A stretch of DNA of 32,337 bases from positions 1-32,337 of the forward strand of contig JAQTXG010000004.1 of the NCBI GenBank assembly GCA_028688895.1, in the 5' to 3' direction. Both the position numbers and the translations under genes were made by a program. Positions 17,677 to 27,947 of the stretch are shown here, piece after piece. A model generated the notes under the pieces. It had not been told where the DNA came from and ran no database searches. It saw only the letters and a list, made by a program, of their open reading frames with translations. The stretch comes from Candidatus Altimarinota bacterium. GTDB taxonomy: Bacteria > Patescibacteriota > Gracilibacteria > BD1-5 > UBA6164. The stretch's first letter is position 1; every line of letters begins with the position of its first letter.

Positions 17677-19281
17677 TTATTTATTATATTTATATATAAC
17701 AAATACCTCTCAATTGTAAATAGGATTTCAAAAAATATTATTAAATTTCTCATTTAATTCTTTTCATCAATAAATTTGATTTACTATAAATTTACATCAA
17801 ATTAATGCATCATAATAATATAAAAATTTATTTTTATCATCTAAAGAATTAATTCTACTATCCCATTTTTTAATAATTCATGAATAATATGGAAATTCTC
17901 TAGAATTTGTATAAGTACAATTTGATTGCTTTATTTCATTATATATAGAATTTTCTTTTAATTTCTCAAAATCATTTGTAAATGATTTTTTAACACTAAA
18001 CAATGGATTATGATCATAACTATATATATATTGCATATTGTTATTTACATTAAAAATTACATAATTATATGTTAGTATGGTTGTTGATAAAAAAATTATA
18101 ACTAATGTATAATACTTATTTTTAATAAATTCAAAAAAAGATGGAATTATTAAAATAAATATAATTATATTAAAATAAAATCAATATCTATATATATTAG
18201 TTGCAAATCTTAAATATACACTACAAAATAATAATAACATTACAATATTCCAAACATTTAAACTTCATATTATTTTTGTATTTTTATATTTTGAAATTGA
18301 AAAAAGAATTAATATAAATAGAAAGAAATAAGACCAATCAAATTTTCAATACTCATGGTCATTTGTTAATAAATTATCTGTCTTAAAAATACTAAAATAT
18401 TGAGTAATTCAATTAATATTTCTGTTTTCTATTTGGTATACTATATTTCTCAATCTTTTACTATCTTTATCTAATAATTCGCTAACTATATTTTCAGAAT
18501 TACTATCAATATCTAAAGAGTGTTGTATTCATACATTATGATTAACATATGAAATAGTTTTAGTTGGTATAATTCAAGTACCTTCATTAAAGTAAAAAAA
18601 TAAAAAAGGCGAAACTAACAATAATCAAAATAATATTAACTTAAATAATTGTTTTAATTTTAATAAATATATTAATATTAAAAATATAAAGAATATAAAA
18701 AAAATTGATGTTAATTTAATATTTACAATAACTACACACAACAAAGTAATAATAAAAAATATATATCACTTAAAGTTATATTTTTTATTATTAATCAATA
18801 ATGAAAATATCAATAATATTAAAAAAAATAATACACTTTCTATCAATCTATGAGATATTATCCAATAATTAATAGGAGCTAATGAGAATAAAAAAGTAAT
18901 ATATAATGATTTTAAACTGTTAAGAGTAATTTTTTTTGAAATAATATAAACAAGAATAACCGATAATAATGTAAAAAATATTCATATAAAACTTATAGAT
19001 TGTCATCCAGATAATCATGTTAATAATGCAAAATTACTGACTATTACATAAAAATATATTACATCTCATATTTTTGGAACAGACTCTATATCATCCATAT
19101 AAAAATCTGAAAATCACATGTAATTTTTCATTGAGACATTACCTGTTTTTATTATATTATCAATGATAGATGTATGATATACTCAATCAGAAAAAATATA
19201 TATATTTGATACTAAATAAATTCAAATAATTAAAACAAACAATAATATAACTATAAATATATATTTATGTATTTTTTTCAT
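17677..19281 (-). CDS. polytopic membrane protein, GT-C glycosyltransferase or polymerase-like
   Basis: A 534-residue protein with many hydrophobic helices through the first two-thirds and a hydrophilic C-terminal region of about 130 residues. The first extracytoplasmic loop carries acidic pairs (FSDGVYHTSI, then YMDDIESVPKIG), as in GT-C enzymes that use polyprenyl-phosphate sugars. A large loop near the middle (DIDSNSENIVSELLDKDSKR) may be periplasmic. O-antigen polymerases (Wzy) have a similar look, so both remain possible. It lies 5 bases after the GT gene upstream and 35 bases before the GT4 gene. Confidence 0.65.
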
Positions 19282-19286
19282 TTTTA

Positions 19287-20306
19287 TTAATTATTTTTAA
19301 TATTTAAAATTAAATTAACAATTTTATCCATATTTCAAATCACTGAAAAATAAATATTTTCATCTCACTCCTTAAACAACTCCCTATTAGCTTCATTATC
19401 TGCTAATATAGTAGGAATACCACATGATAAAAATTGAAAACTTTTTCATGCAATTACTCTTTTTGCTTTTCATATATCACTAAAATGTCATCATATGCAT
19501 AAATGTGATTTATTTATATATTCTGGTAGTTTATTATAATCTAGCCATTCAATGAATTGTATATTTTTATACTCATATTTATTAATTCAAAGTTTTCTTA
19601 AAATTGGTCATACTAATACAAATTCTATATCATCATGATTTTCTAATTTTTTAGCTACATTCAAAATAAAATCTACTCATTGTATTGGTTGAACATTTCA
19701 ATACCAAAAAATAGTAAACTTATTAAACTTTTTCACATCTAATGGCTTAAATAATTCTTCATTGCATCATACATATAAATATCATCATTTTGATTCACTT
19801 AATCATAACTCTTTTATAAAAAAATTCAAATGAGAATTTGTATCTAATAAAACTAAATCAGACAAATTAATTAAAATTTTATCATATAGTTTTAAAAATC
19901 TTCATACAAGTCAATATGCTTTTATTATTCATCTATCAAAGCAAACAGTATCCCAAATCGAGATAAAATGATCAAATATGATTTTTTTTCTAAATATTTT
20001 AGAAATAATCCAAATAAAAGGTAATATTTCAAATCATCTAAAATGTACAAATACTACATCATAATTTTTTACTTCTTTTATAAGCTTAAATAATGATAGA
20101 AAATATCTTAAAAAATAATTTTTTGGATAATAATTTATAATATAATAATTTATATTTAAACTATCGAATAGATTGTGTATAGATTCTGTTCTAGTATAAT
20201 TTTTATTATAAATAGAAAAACTTAAAATTTTAGAATTAGAATCTAATCAAATTTTTTTTAAATTATCTATCAATAATTTTTTATTTAATTCTATAATATT
20301 TATCAT
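19287..20306 (-). CDS. GT4-like glycosyltransferase
   Basis: A 339-residue GT-B glycosyltransferase. It has FVHFRGFEILPFIWI in the N-terminal domain, KFTIFWYGNVQPIQGVDFIL as the donor-domain start, EFVLVGPILRKLGI, then YINKSHLCIGGHFSDIGKAKR and FLSCGIPTILADNEANRELF at the C-terminus. A conserved acidic site Glu/Asn sits after CGIPTIL. Some residues differ from the usual E-x7-E motif, so the enzyme may use an atypical donor. It is the first intact gene of the minus-strand glycan operon. Confidence 0.85.
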
Positions 20307-20342
20307 TATATTTTAGTATTATATATTATTAATAATTAGTAT

Positions 20343-20444
20343 TTATTTTTGTAATCTCTTCGATAAATCATACACAAATCCAGGAGTCGCATCTCCCTCC
20401 AAAAAACTTGGAAATGTAGTGGCAAAAACTAATATATTTTTCAT
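20343..20444 (-). pseudogene. N-terminal stump of a GT4 glycosyltransferase
   Basis: 33 codons reading MKNILVFATTFPSFLEG then DATPGFVYDLSKRLQK and TAA. This is the standard N-terminus of a GT4 glycosyltransferase (TFPxxxGDxTPxFVYxLSKRL), but the remaining 300 or more codons are missing. The start has intact codons, so the gene was cut, perhaps by recombination, between this point and the complete GT gene 37 bases downstream. Confidence 0.8.
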
Positions 20445-20469
20445 TGTAATTTTGTTTATTTTGTAGCTG

Positions 20470-20625
20470 TTCGCTCCCTAATATTAGGGAGGGTTAGGGT
20501 GGGTTATGTAGCTATTCCCCCACCTTACCTCTAAAGACGGGACACGTACTAAGGAGAGCCTGTCAAGTCTTTCCAGCTTAGCTGGACGCAGTAGCTGGAG
20601 GGTTAGTGGGTGGTCTGTAGCTATA
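20470..20625. repeat. hairpin repeat cluster
   Basis: Contains the palindrome CTCCCTAATATTAGGGAG (also at about 5330), a decayed C-rich unit (CCCCCACCTTACC...AAGACGGG) and a 65-base unit AGAGCCTGTCAAGTC...CCAGCTTAGCTGG...AGTAGCTGGAG. The last recurs at 22,076-22,139 with few changes. CCAGCTTAGCTGG is itself palindromic. Confidence 0.7.
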
Positions 20626-20633
20626 ATATGTTT

Positions 20634-21842
20634 TTAATTCAAAAATCAAAATAGCCACAAAGGAATAGTATGTTCATTCTCTGAAATAATAATATCATCC
20701 TTTATAATATATGTATCTTTTGAATACTTTTTGCTTTGTTTATTTTTTCATCATATTTCAAATAAGAATGTTTTTTTATTACTAGTAATTTTGAAATCTT
20801 GCTTACTAGGTAGAGATATATCTATATTATCCATTTTTTTTATTTCACTTACAAAAAATGCTTCTCTTATAATTCATTTATCATTTTCTAGATTATACAC
20901 ATAGTATTTATTGGTATCGCATAAAAAAATCTTGTATTCTTTTCTGACTTTTTCAGAAATTTTATCTCATTTTTGTACTAGATTAATGGTTCATATTTTT
21001 GATAACATATAAATAACATTATCAACCAAATTTTTATCTACTCAAATTTTTTTACTTAAATGATTTATACTTAATTCAGAAGGTGTTGAATTTGCTACAA
21101 AAAATAATAACTTACTTAATTTATCTAAACTATGTGTTTGAAAATTTTTAATATATGCTAGATCTTCCAATATTACTCTGTTCAATGTTTTTAATAACTT
21201 ATTTGCAAATGAATTAAAATTTAAATCCAATCCAAATGGATATGCTCACATTTTTAAATATTCTGCAAAATATACATCTTTTAATTTTAATGAGTAATCA
21301 ATAGATATTTCACTATGATTGTTTATTATTTCATCAAATGTTATTCTAGATAATTCTATATTATATCTGAGTTTCAAATATTCTCTAAAACTTAAAGTAT
21401 TTATTTTATAATCATAAACTCTTCTTCATAAATCAATTACTCAGTCATATAAAGCCATACTTGAAGAGCCTGAAAATATAATTTTCAACTGAGGAATAGA
21501 ATCAATAATATTTTTTAATTCTTGTTTCCAATTACTATATTTGAATATCTCATCAATAAAAATAGTTTTTATAGTAAAATTTCTATAACAAAAAAATACA
21601 AATTCAAATAATCAATGAGATTTAATATATGCTGAATCTGCTGAAAAATAAAAAGAATTATCTTTCATTTCTAATCTCTTTTGTAATAATATAGTAGTTT
21701 TTCATACTCATCTCTCTCAAAATAGTCAAACTACATTATTATCCCAATCAATTTTATAATAATCGTCTCTATAATAATCTCTTACTTCAGTACTGATTAT
21801 ATTTTGTTCTACTTGCTTTAAAAGTATGTATGTATTTCTCAT
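20634..21842 (-). CDS. AAA-type ATPase with DUF4143-like domain (second copy)
   Basis: A 402-residue ATPase. It has a 40-residue lead, Walker A GERGVGKTT at 42-50 (its glycines are TGA), Walker B KTIFIDEIFKYSNWKQEL and the sensor IFSGSSSMALYDG. RRVYDYKINTLSFREYLKL marks the DUF4143 linker. The C-terminal region has a winged-helix-like stretch and an acidic end. It lacks the clear PD-(D/E)XK-like EIDFV...ExK pair of the other two copies. Role unknown; it lies alone between glycan genes. Confidence 0.86.
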
Positions 21843-22186
21843 TGTGTTTCAAATAACTAATAATTTAATATAGTTGTGATTATAAACACAAATAGATATA
21901 AAGCAACTATTTTTTATATTATTTATCATAATCAATCACAAATCTTCATGTCCTGCGGACATCCTCATTAATGCTATTAATCACAGAAAGCTAAAGCATT
22001 CTGTTGATATGTAGGAAAATACATTTTTTCAACAGATGGCTTCAGCCATTTGTGTCTTAACTTAATAGTATATAAAGAGAGCCTGTCCAGTCTTTCCAGC
22101 TTAGCTGGACGCAGTAGCTGGAGAGTTAGGGGGTGGTGGTTCAGAATGACACAAAAAATTATTCATTATTCATTATTCATTATTCA
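21843..22186. other. intergenic region with long hairpin and repeat copies
   Basis: 344 bases without a gene. A long imperfect hairpin (21,982-22,054) has arms CACAGAAAGCTAAAGCATTC...GTTGA and TCAACAGATGGCTTCAGCC...TGTG. The small stem ATGTCCTGCGGACAT is at about 21,949. A copy of the 65-base unit of 20,553 is at 22,076-22,139, and ATTCATT is repeated several times just before the dehydrogenase stop. No promoter is clear. Confidence 0.6.
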
Positions 22187-23527
22187 TTACTTCCCTATTC
22201 ATTCATATACAAATCCTCTTTCTAATAAATCATCTTTGTTCCAGATATTTCTACCATCTATGATGATATTTCATTTCATAAGTGTAGCTATTTTGTCGAA
22301 ATCTGCATTTCTGAATTCATCCCATTCTGTAAGTACTAGTAGTGCATCTGCTCATTTGAGTGCATCATAGTTTGTAAATGTAAGAGTGAGTTTGTCTTGG
22401 TTTTCAAATATTCTAGATACATTTTCCATAGCGACTGGGTCAAAAGCTTTGATTTTTGATACTCATAATCCTATAAGTCTCTCTATGATATCTAGGCTAG
22501 GAGCATCTCTGATATCATCTGTTTTTGGTTTGAATGCTAGTCACCAGATAGCTATAGTTTTTCATGATAAATCAGGAATCTTGTCTAGTAGCATATCTAC
22601 TATTTTTACTTTTTGGATTTTGTTTACTTGTTCTGTTGCTTTTATGATTTTGAAATCATAGTTGAAATCTTTACCTGTTTCTATAAGGGCTTGTACATCT
22701 TTTGGGAAGCAACTACCACCATAACCTATACCAGCATGCAGGAATTTTGACCCGATTCTAGGATCTAGACCTATTCATTTACTGATATCTGATATATTTG
22801 CTCCTACTATTTCAGAGAAATTTGCTATTTCATTTATGAAGCTGATTTTGGTTGCTAGAAATGCATTTGCTGCGTATTTGATTATCTCACTAGATTTCAA
22901 GTCTGTAAATACTAGAGGTTTGTCAGCTCTGATAAATGATTTATAGATGTCATTCATCACTTTTTTGGCTTGTTCACTCTCTACTCCACACACTATTCTA
23001 TCTGGAGTCATGAAGTCTTTGACTGCTGCTCATTCTTTTAGAAATTCTGGATTGCTTACTACATCGAAGCCCCCCTCTAAATCTCCCCCTAGCAGGGGAG
23101 AATTTCTCTTTTCTAATTCTTGTTTTATGATATTTTTACACATCTCTCCTGTACCTACTGGAACTGTAGATTTGTTTATGAATACTTTGTAATCATCCAT
23201 ATGTTTACCTACTGTCTCTGCTACTATTTTTACAAATCTCAAATCTGCTCTATGGTTTTCATCTGGTGGTGTACCAACAGCCGAAAAAATAGCAGTAGCG
23301 AAATCTATACCTGTTTTTGCATCTGTAGAAAATAGCAGTCTGCCTTCTTTGTAGTTTCTCTTCACTAGTTCTTCTAGTCCTGGTTCGTATATAGGGATAA
23401 TCCCTTCTTTTAGTTTATCTATCTTGTTTTGATCTATATCTATACACATCACTTCGTGTCCTACTTCTGCCAAGCATGTACCTGTAACTAGTCATACATA
23501 TCATGTACCAAAAATCGTAATTTTCAT
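22187..23527 (-). CDS. ugd: UDP-glucose 6-dehydrogenase
   Basis: A 446-residue NAD-dependent enzyme making UDP-glucuronate from UDP-glucose for surface glycan. It has the NAD loop IFGTGYVGLV (5-14), [45 protein letters not shown], and [14 protein letters not shown] with the catalytic Cys. [14 protein letters not shown] belongs to the C-terminal substrate domain. The length is near the usual 430-450. Within it, at about residues 140-153, [12 protein letters not shown] is encoded by a hairpin repeat (23,066-23,108). Many Gly are TGA. The start has no Shine-Dalgarno sequence. Confidence 0.96.
23066..23108. repeat. palindromic repeat inside the UDP-glucose dehydrogenase gene
   Basis: The stem CTCCCCCTAGCAGGGGAG (23,083-23,100) with flanks CCCCCCTCTAAAT and AATTTC. 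It resembles intergenic copies such as 13,100-13,130 (CTCTAAATTCTCCCGCTAAAGCGGGGGAGG). It is in frame and adds about a dozen Pro/Leu/Gly-rich residues ([11 protein letters not shown]) just before [10 protein letters not shown], where other family members have a short loop. Confidence 0.65.
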
Positions 23528-23547
23528 ATTGTTTTGTTATGTTTTAA

Positions 23548-23697
23548 AGTGGAATATGTTTTCTAATCCCTCCCCCCTGCGGGGTACTCCCTTTTTTAAA
23601 AGGGAGAAAGATTTTGGAGTGGAATATGGTTTCTAATCCATCCCCCCCTGCGGGGTACTCCCTTTTTTAAAAGGGAGTACCCGTAGGGGGAGGATTT
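23548..23697. repeat. 70-bp tandem hairpin unit (two copies) ending in a terminator
   Basis: Two copies (23,548 and 23,617, period about 69-70) of GGAATATGGTTTCTAATCC, then CCCCCCTGCGGGGTACTCCC and TTTTTTAAAAGGGAG. The second copy ends in a long hairpin: CCCTGCGGGGTACTCCCTTTT paired with AAAAGGGAGTACCCGTAGGGGGAGG and a T-run to 23,700. It probably terminates the minus-strand gene to the right, or isolates ugd. Confidence 0.75.
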
Positions 23698-23725
23698 TTT
23701 TATATCTATATTCATCTATAATCTC

Positions 23726-24913
23726 TTATATCTCCCATGGAAAGTAAATATTGTATTTTTTATTATCCTGTTTTGATAATGTAACTATATTTCACTTTTG
23801 TGAATATTTGTTTTCAAAATAATCTAGTGCAGAAATCTTTTTAGCGCTATAGTTTAATTTTAGCTCATACGGTACTCAATCCAAAACAAAATCTATTTCT
23901 TTTTTATCTTGTGTTCTATAAAAGTTGATTTTTGAACTGTGATATGAGTTATTTATATAGTTGAAAAAACTATTTTCAAAACTATCACCATTTAGATTGT
24001 AATCATTTTCTATAAAGTTTCTGATACCGTTATCTATGAAAAAAACTTTTGGCATTTTTGTAAGCTCTCATCTCAAGTTTGTAGAAAATGGTTTTATTAT
24101 TTTTATTACAAATGTATTTTCTAATAAAAAAATCCATTCATTAACAGTTATTGTACTGATTCAAATAGTATTTGCTATTTCGCTTATGTTGAACAATTTA
24201 CCTGATTGATTTGCCAATACTTGTAAAAGTTTGTTGAATTTATCCAATTCTCTGATTTTTCATATATCTTTGATGTCTTTTTCTATATAGCTACTATATA
24301 TTTGTTTTAAATATTCTTTTTTTATATCTATATCATTTGCTAGTACTATTTTTGGATAGCTTCAAAATCTAAAATATTGTTCAAAATAAAATTTTAGTTC
24401 CTCATTTATGATATTTAATTCAACCGGTTTTCATACAAAATTTACTAGATTTTCTTTGTGGTTAAATCTCAAGAATTCTCTGAAATTTAATGGGTAAATA
24501 TCAAACTTGATAAGTCTGCCTACAAGTGAATCTTTGAGTTTTCATCTGATTTCTAGAGTACTAGATCATGAGATAATCAATTTTATATTTTTATAATTGT
24601 CATAGATGTATTTCAAAAATGAAGTAGGATTTTCTAAATATTGTACCTCATCTATAAAAATAGTTAATTTGTTGTTTTCATCCCATGAATGGTAGGATTT
24701 TATATAGTCTATGAATATATCAGGATTTTTATTTAATAAATCTAAATAATTTGGATTTTCTAAATCAAAAAACAATGAATTTTTAGAAAAGTAATTATCT
24801 TGAATATATTTCATCAAACTAGTTTTTCAAACTTGTCTGGCTCAATAAAAAAGTAATATATCTGAAGTACTTAAAAACTTTTCTATTTTATTTAATATAT
24901 CTCTTTTAAACAT
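23726..24913 (-). CDS. AAA-type ATPase with DUF4143 domain (third copy)
   Basis: A 395-residue ATPase. Walker A is GARQVGKTS at 24-32, Walker B TIFIDEVQYLENPTSFLKYI, and the sensor LIISGSSTLEIRG. The linker VGRLIKFDIYPLNFREFLRF is typical of this family. At the C-terminal end, DKKEIDFVLDGVPYELKLN has the EIDFV and ExK of a PD-(D/E)XK-like nuclease core. It is the closest relative in this window of the copy at 1365-2624. It is a single gene between ugd and the GT2 gene; role not known. Confidence 0.9.
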
Positions 24914-25059
24914 TTTTTTTTATTATCTACTATAATAAATATTTAATATTTCATATACTATACTTTATAAAATATTACATATTTATTATAGTATACCATT
25001 ATTTTATATATTTTCAAATAATTCTTTTAAATCAAGGTAATCGATCATATAATCCACCT

Positions 25060-26037
25060 CTACCTCTTTATCCCATTTTCTAACTCATAATCTGTTGCTC
25101 AATATTTGTTTATTTTTTGGTTGTAGATTATGTCGTCTTGTATCATTCTACTTTTGTGGATGAGGTCTCATATGATTCACATAGATGCTAGTGATACAAA
25201 TATAGTCATAGATATACCTGATAATACCAGTGATTGTATCATACCAGATCACATATCTGTGAAATAGAAATAATACATAAATCTAAATATACCTATAGAT
25301 CATACTAGTAAAAATGGTAGACTTAGCACCAAAAATATTTTTAGTGGTTCGTACATAGCGTAGATTCTGATCATATCTGCTGTGGATTTTTTGATGTGTT
25401 GCCAGATATTTTTGAAAAGTCTCGAATTTCTAGTAGGTGGATTTGTTTCCATAACTACATCTATTATTACTAGTCATTTTTTACCTGCTTGGATAATAGT
25501 GTCTAGTACATAACTAAATCTAGAAACTACATTTAGTCTGAGTAGTGATTCTCTAGAATACGCTCTAAATCCACTAACTGAATCTGTTACTTTTGTTTCA
25601 GACAAGTATCTAACTAATGCACTTCATATAAATTGAAGTAGTTTTTTGAGTGGTGAAAAGTGTTTGATTTTGGCTGTTTGTCTGTTTCAGATAACTATAT
25701 CTGCTTTTCTATCTATAATAGGTTTTACCAAATCTGCTATATATTTACCTGGGTACTGATTGTCTCAGTCTGTATTTACTACTATATCTGCTCAGTGTTT
25801 CAGTGCATTTTCTATACCAGTTTTGAAAGCATATCACAAACCTTTGTTTCATATGTATGAAACAATATGATTTACTCACAATTCTCTAGCTACTCTTACT
25901 GTATCATCAGTAGAACCATCATCTATAATCTGTGTTTCTATCACATTTATCCCCTCTATTTGTTTTGGTAATTCATTTAACACCATTGGCAAGGTTTTTT
26001 CCTCGTTGTAACATGGTATTTGAATAATTAGTTTCAT
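25060..26037 (-). CDS. GT2 polyprenyl-phosphate glycosyltransferase
   Basis: A 325-residue GT-A family 2 enzyme of the DPM1/GtrB type. It reads MKLIIQIPCYNEEKTLPMVL, TQIIDDGSTDDT, GNKGLGYAFKTGIENAL, then NTDGDNQYPGKYI with the metal-binding DGD, IGNRQTAKI and TDSVSGFRAYSRESLL. The last 80 residues hold two membrane helices (LKIFLVLSLPFLLVG and the SGISMTIFVSLASMG region), as in enzymes that load a sugar onto a lipid carrier. That would supply the GT-C proteins in the same cluster. Confidence 0.92.
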
Positions 26038-26087
26038 TTTTTTTGCATAATAATATAAAATAATTGGCTTGTTTTTAGTTTTTTTAG

Positions 26088-26212
26088 ACTCTCCCTTGTA
26101 TTCCCTCTCTTAATCAAGAGAGGGAGGCTGCAATTTTTTCTATTTCGTCTTTAAACATTAGACTCTCCCTTGTATTCCCTCTCTTAATCAAGAGAGGGAA
26201 TTCAAGGGTGGA
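26088..26212. repeat. tandem hairpin repeat, two copies
   Basis: Two copies, about 70 bases apart, of TAGACTCTCCCTTGTATTCC and CTCTCTTAATCAAGAGAGGG. The reverse complement matches the repeat after rmlA (12,449-12,490). The second copy runs into the stop of the next minus-strand gene. Confidence 0.75.
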
Positions 26213-26860
26213 TTATGCCCCATCCTCCTCCTCTTCCAATATACTAATCCCGACCAAAAATATCAGTAGTCCAGCAATTAGGCTGATGATATATGAAAGT
26301 ACTCATAAATCAAGTGTTTCTCACATGATAATCAGGGCTCATAGTACAGATAAAACTGAGTTTATAACTATGTTTTTGTATAGTCATTGGTAAGATTTCA
26401 CTTTTCTCTGGTATGTTTTATCGAAGTCTTCTCTGAATGTAGTGAGTACTCAGCTAACTACTACTATTCATAAAAAATTTGAATTTATGAGAGTGTAGAG
26501 GCTATCTCACATAAAAATTATTTTTATCTGGTAGAGCAATATAAATACTAGGTAAGCTATAAGTACTGTCGGGAAAAAATAGTTTCTATTCATAAATAGA
26601 TAATAATCTCCAAACGATACTTGTGATGCAGAATACGCTTTTTTCAGTTTGGCTAGGCTGTTTTTGACTACTGTGATTTTTTCAAAGCTAACAAAATACA
26701 TCAAAATATCTTTTAGTATGAGTATCAGTAATCACAAAGTGATATAGACTGCGTATTTTTCCAAAACTCATATAGTATAATAGTATATAGTTATAGCTCA
26801 CAATAATACATACATAAGTATAGTTGTGATTATCTTTTCTCTTATAGTTTGCTTAGTCAT
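26213..26860 (-). CDS. multi-spanning membrane protein of unknown function
   Basis: A 215-residue protein with about six hydrophobic segments, beginning IREKIITTILMYVLLGAITI and later VLIAYLVFILLY and VLSYIISLIAGLLIFLVGI. It has a basic loop (SFEKITVVKNSLAKLKKAY) and ends with EEEEDGA. No family recognised. It overlaps the preceding gene by 19 bases, so the two form an operon and likely act together. Several Gly are TGA, without which the protein would be cut. Confidence 0.75.
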
Positions 26861-27219
26861 ACTTTTTTGTTTTTAAAAAATGTAATATACACTAGGTTTG
26901 CAACTACCACTAATAAAGTAATAGCAAAAACTGACAATTCATTTATAGGTACTCATACTAGATTGAAATAAAAGCTCAATAATGGTACTACTGATATAGA
27001 CAAAGCAAAGCTCAGAGCAAATCTCTCTAGAAAATCTATCTCAGAATCATCAAAAAAACTCAAAGTCAGTAAATATCCCGGTAAAAAAAGTATAAAAATA
27101 GAACCAAAAACTATTCTAAATATTTGTATAATAGTATGATTTTGGTACGGTAAAAATATCACAAGTGCAGTAAAAAGTGTGATAATAATAGTGAATGTGA
27201 GTAGGTTTTTGTGTTTCAT
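26842..27219 (-). CDS. DUF1616-like small membrane protein
   Basis: A 125-residue protein with three to four hydrophobic helices. FGSIFILFLPGYLLTLSFF, then DFLERFALSFALSISVVPLL, is the pattern of the first part of DUF1616 proteins (FLPGY, LERxALSxGLSxAVVPL). Here only the N-terminal membrane part is present, so it is a short member or a split gene. It is co-transcribed with the next gene, which it overlaps by 19 bases. Confidence 0.7.
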
Positions 27220-27246
27220 GTGTGGTTTGTTAGAAATTAATTTTGA

Positions 27247-27374
27247 CTCTGGTTTGAACCGCTCCCCTCGTACCTCGGGACTCCCCTTGATAAGGGGAGA
27301 AAGTTAGCATATCCTCTGGTTTGAACCCCTCCCCTCGTACCTCGGGACTCCCCTTGATAAGGGGAGAAAGTTGG
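27247..27374. repeat. 67-bp tandem hairpin repeat, two copies
   Basis: CTCTGGTTTGAACC, CTCCCCTCGTACCTCGGGAC and TCCCCTTGATAAGGGGAGAAAGTT appear at 27,247 and 27,314 with only a few differences. Each has a CTCCCCTTGATAAGGGGAG stem. They lie between a DUF559-like gene and the DUF1616-like gene. Confidence 0.8.
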
Positions 27375-27389
27375 CTAGGTAAATAATTG

Positions 27390-27785
27390 TTACAAGTAGG
27401 TTTTAATCATGTTTATTACTTTGTAGGTATTTTTTTTTATTTCATCATTTTTTATTCTAATTACTTTGTATCATATTTTTTTTAATAATCATTCTTTATA
27501 TAAGTCCAATTTAAATATTTCATCTATATCATGTATACTTCAATCAATTTCCAGTATTATTTTATTTTCAACACAAATGAAATCTGGTATAATAAATCTA
27601 TCTAATCAGCTATTTTCAGTATATAGATATAATGGTTTTTGTCTCAAAAATTTTACTCAAAGTTTTCCAGACTTTATAAATCACCAAAGTATTACTTCTG
27701 ACTCTGTCATATTTTTTCTCAATTTTCTAGATGCCTCCAAAATTATTTCAGGTGTTTTCATTTTTTTATTAATTTTATATTTCAT
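27390..27785 (-). CDS. DUF559 (Vsr-like) endonuclease-domain protein
   Basis: A 131-residue protein with the DUF559 layout: ASRKLRKNMTESEVILWGFI, GVKFLRQKPLYLY (strand), IPDFICVENKIILEIDGSIHD (Asp and Glu-x-Asp of the nuclease-like core), and a final GYKVIRIKNDEIKKN. This domain belongs to the PD-(D/E)XK superfamily that includes Vsr. Activity is not shown. Its start lies on the border of the 60-bp tandem repeat, so its upstream region is that repeat. Confidence 0.88.
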
Positions 27786-27941
27786 TCTTTTCCCGCTTAA
27801 GCTGGATACCCGCAGGGGGATGGGTTATTACTATAGTCTACTAATTCTTTTCCCGTTTAAGCTGGATACCCGCAGGGGGATGGGTTATTACTATAGTCTA
27901 CTAATTCTTTTCCCGCTTAAGCTGGATACCCGCAGGGGGAT
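27785..27941. repeat. 60-bp tandem repeat, three copies
   Basis: Exact 60-base period: CTTTTCCCGCTTAAGCTGG then ATACCCGCAGGGGGATGGG and TTATTACTATAGTCTACTAA, at 27,787, 27,847 and 27,907. The third copy diverges after GGGGGAT. The C/G core can fold. It lies between the GT-C-like gene and the DUF559 start. Confidence 0.9.
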
Positions 27942-27947
27942 ACAGTT

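Noticed and set aside
22050-23335. Several plus-strand ORFs
   Set aside because: They are antisense to the UDP-glucose dehydrogenase gene; none has a recognisable motif.
27785-27941. CRISPR-like or coding tandem repeat
   Set aside because: A 60-base period gives open frames (including the forward-frame repeat RRGMGYYYSLLI), but these cross the DUF559 gene in antisense and follow from period divisible by three.
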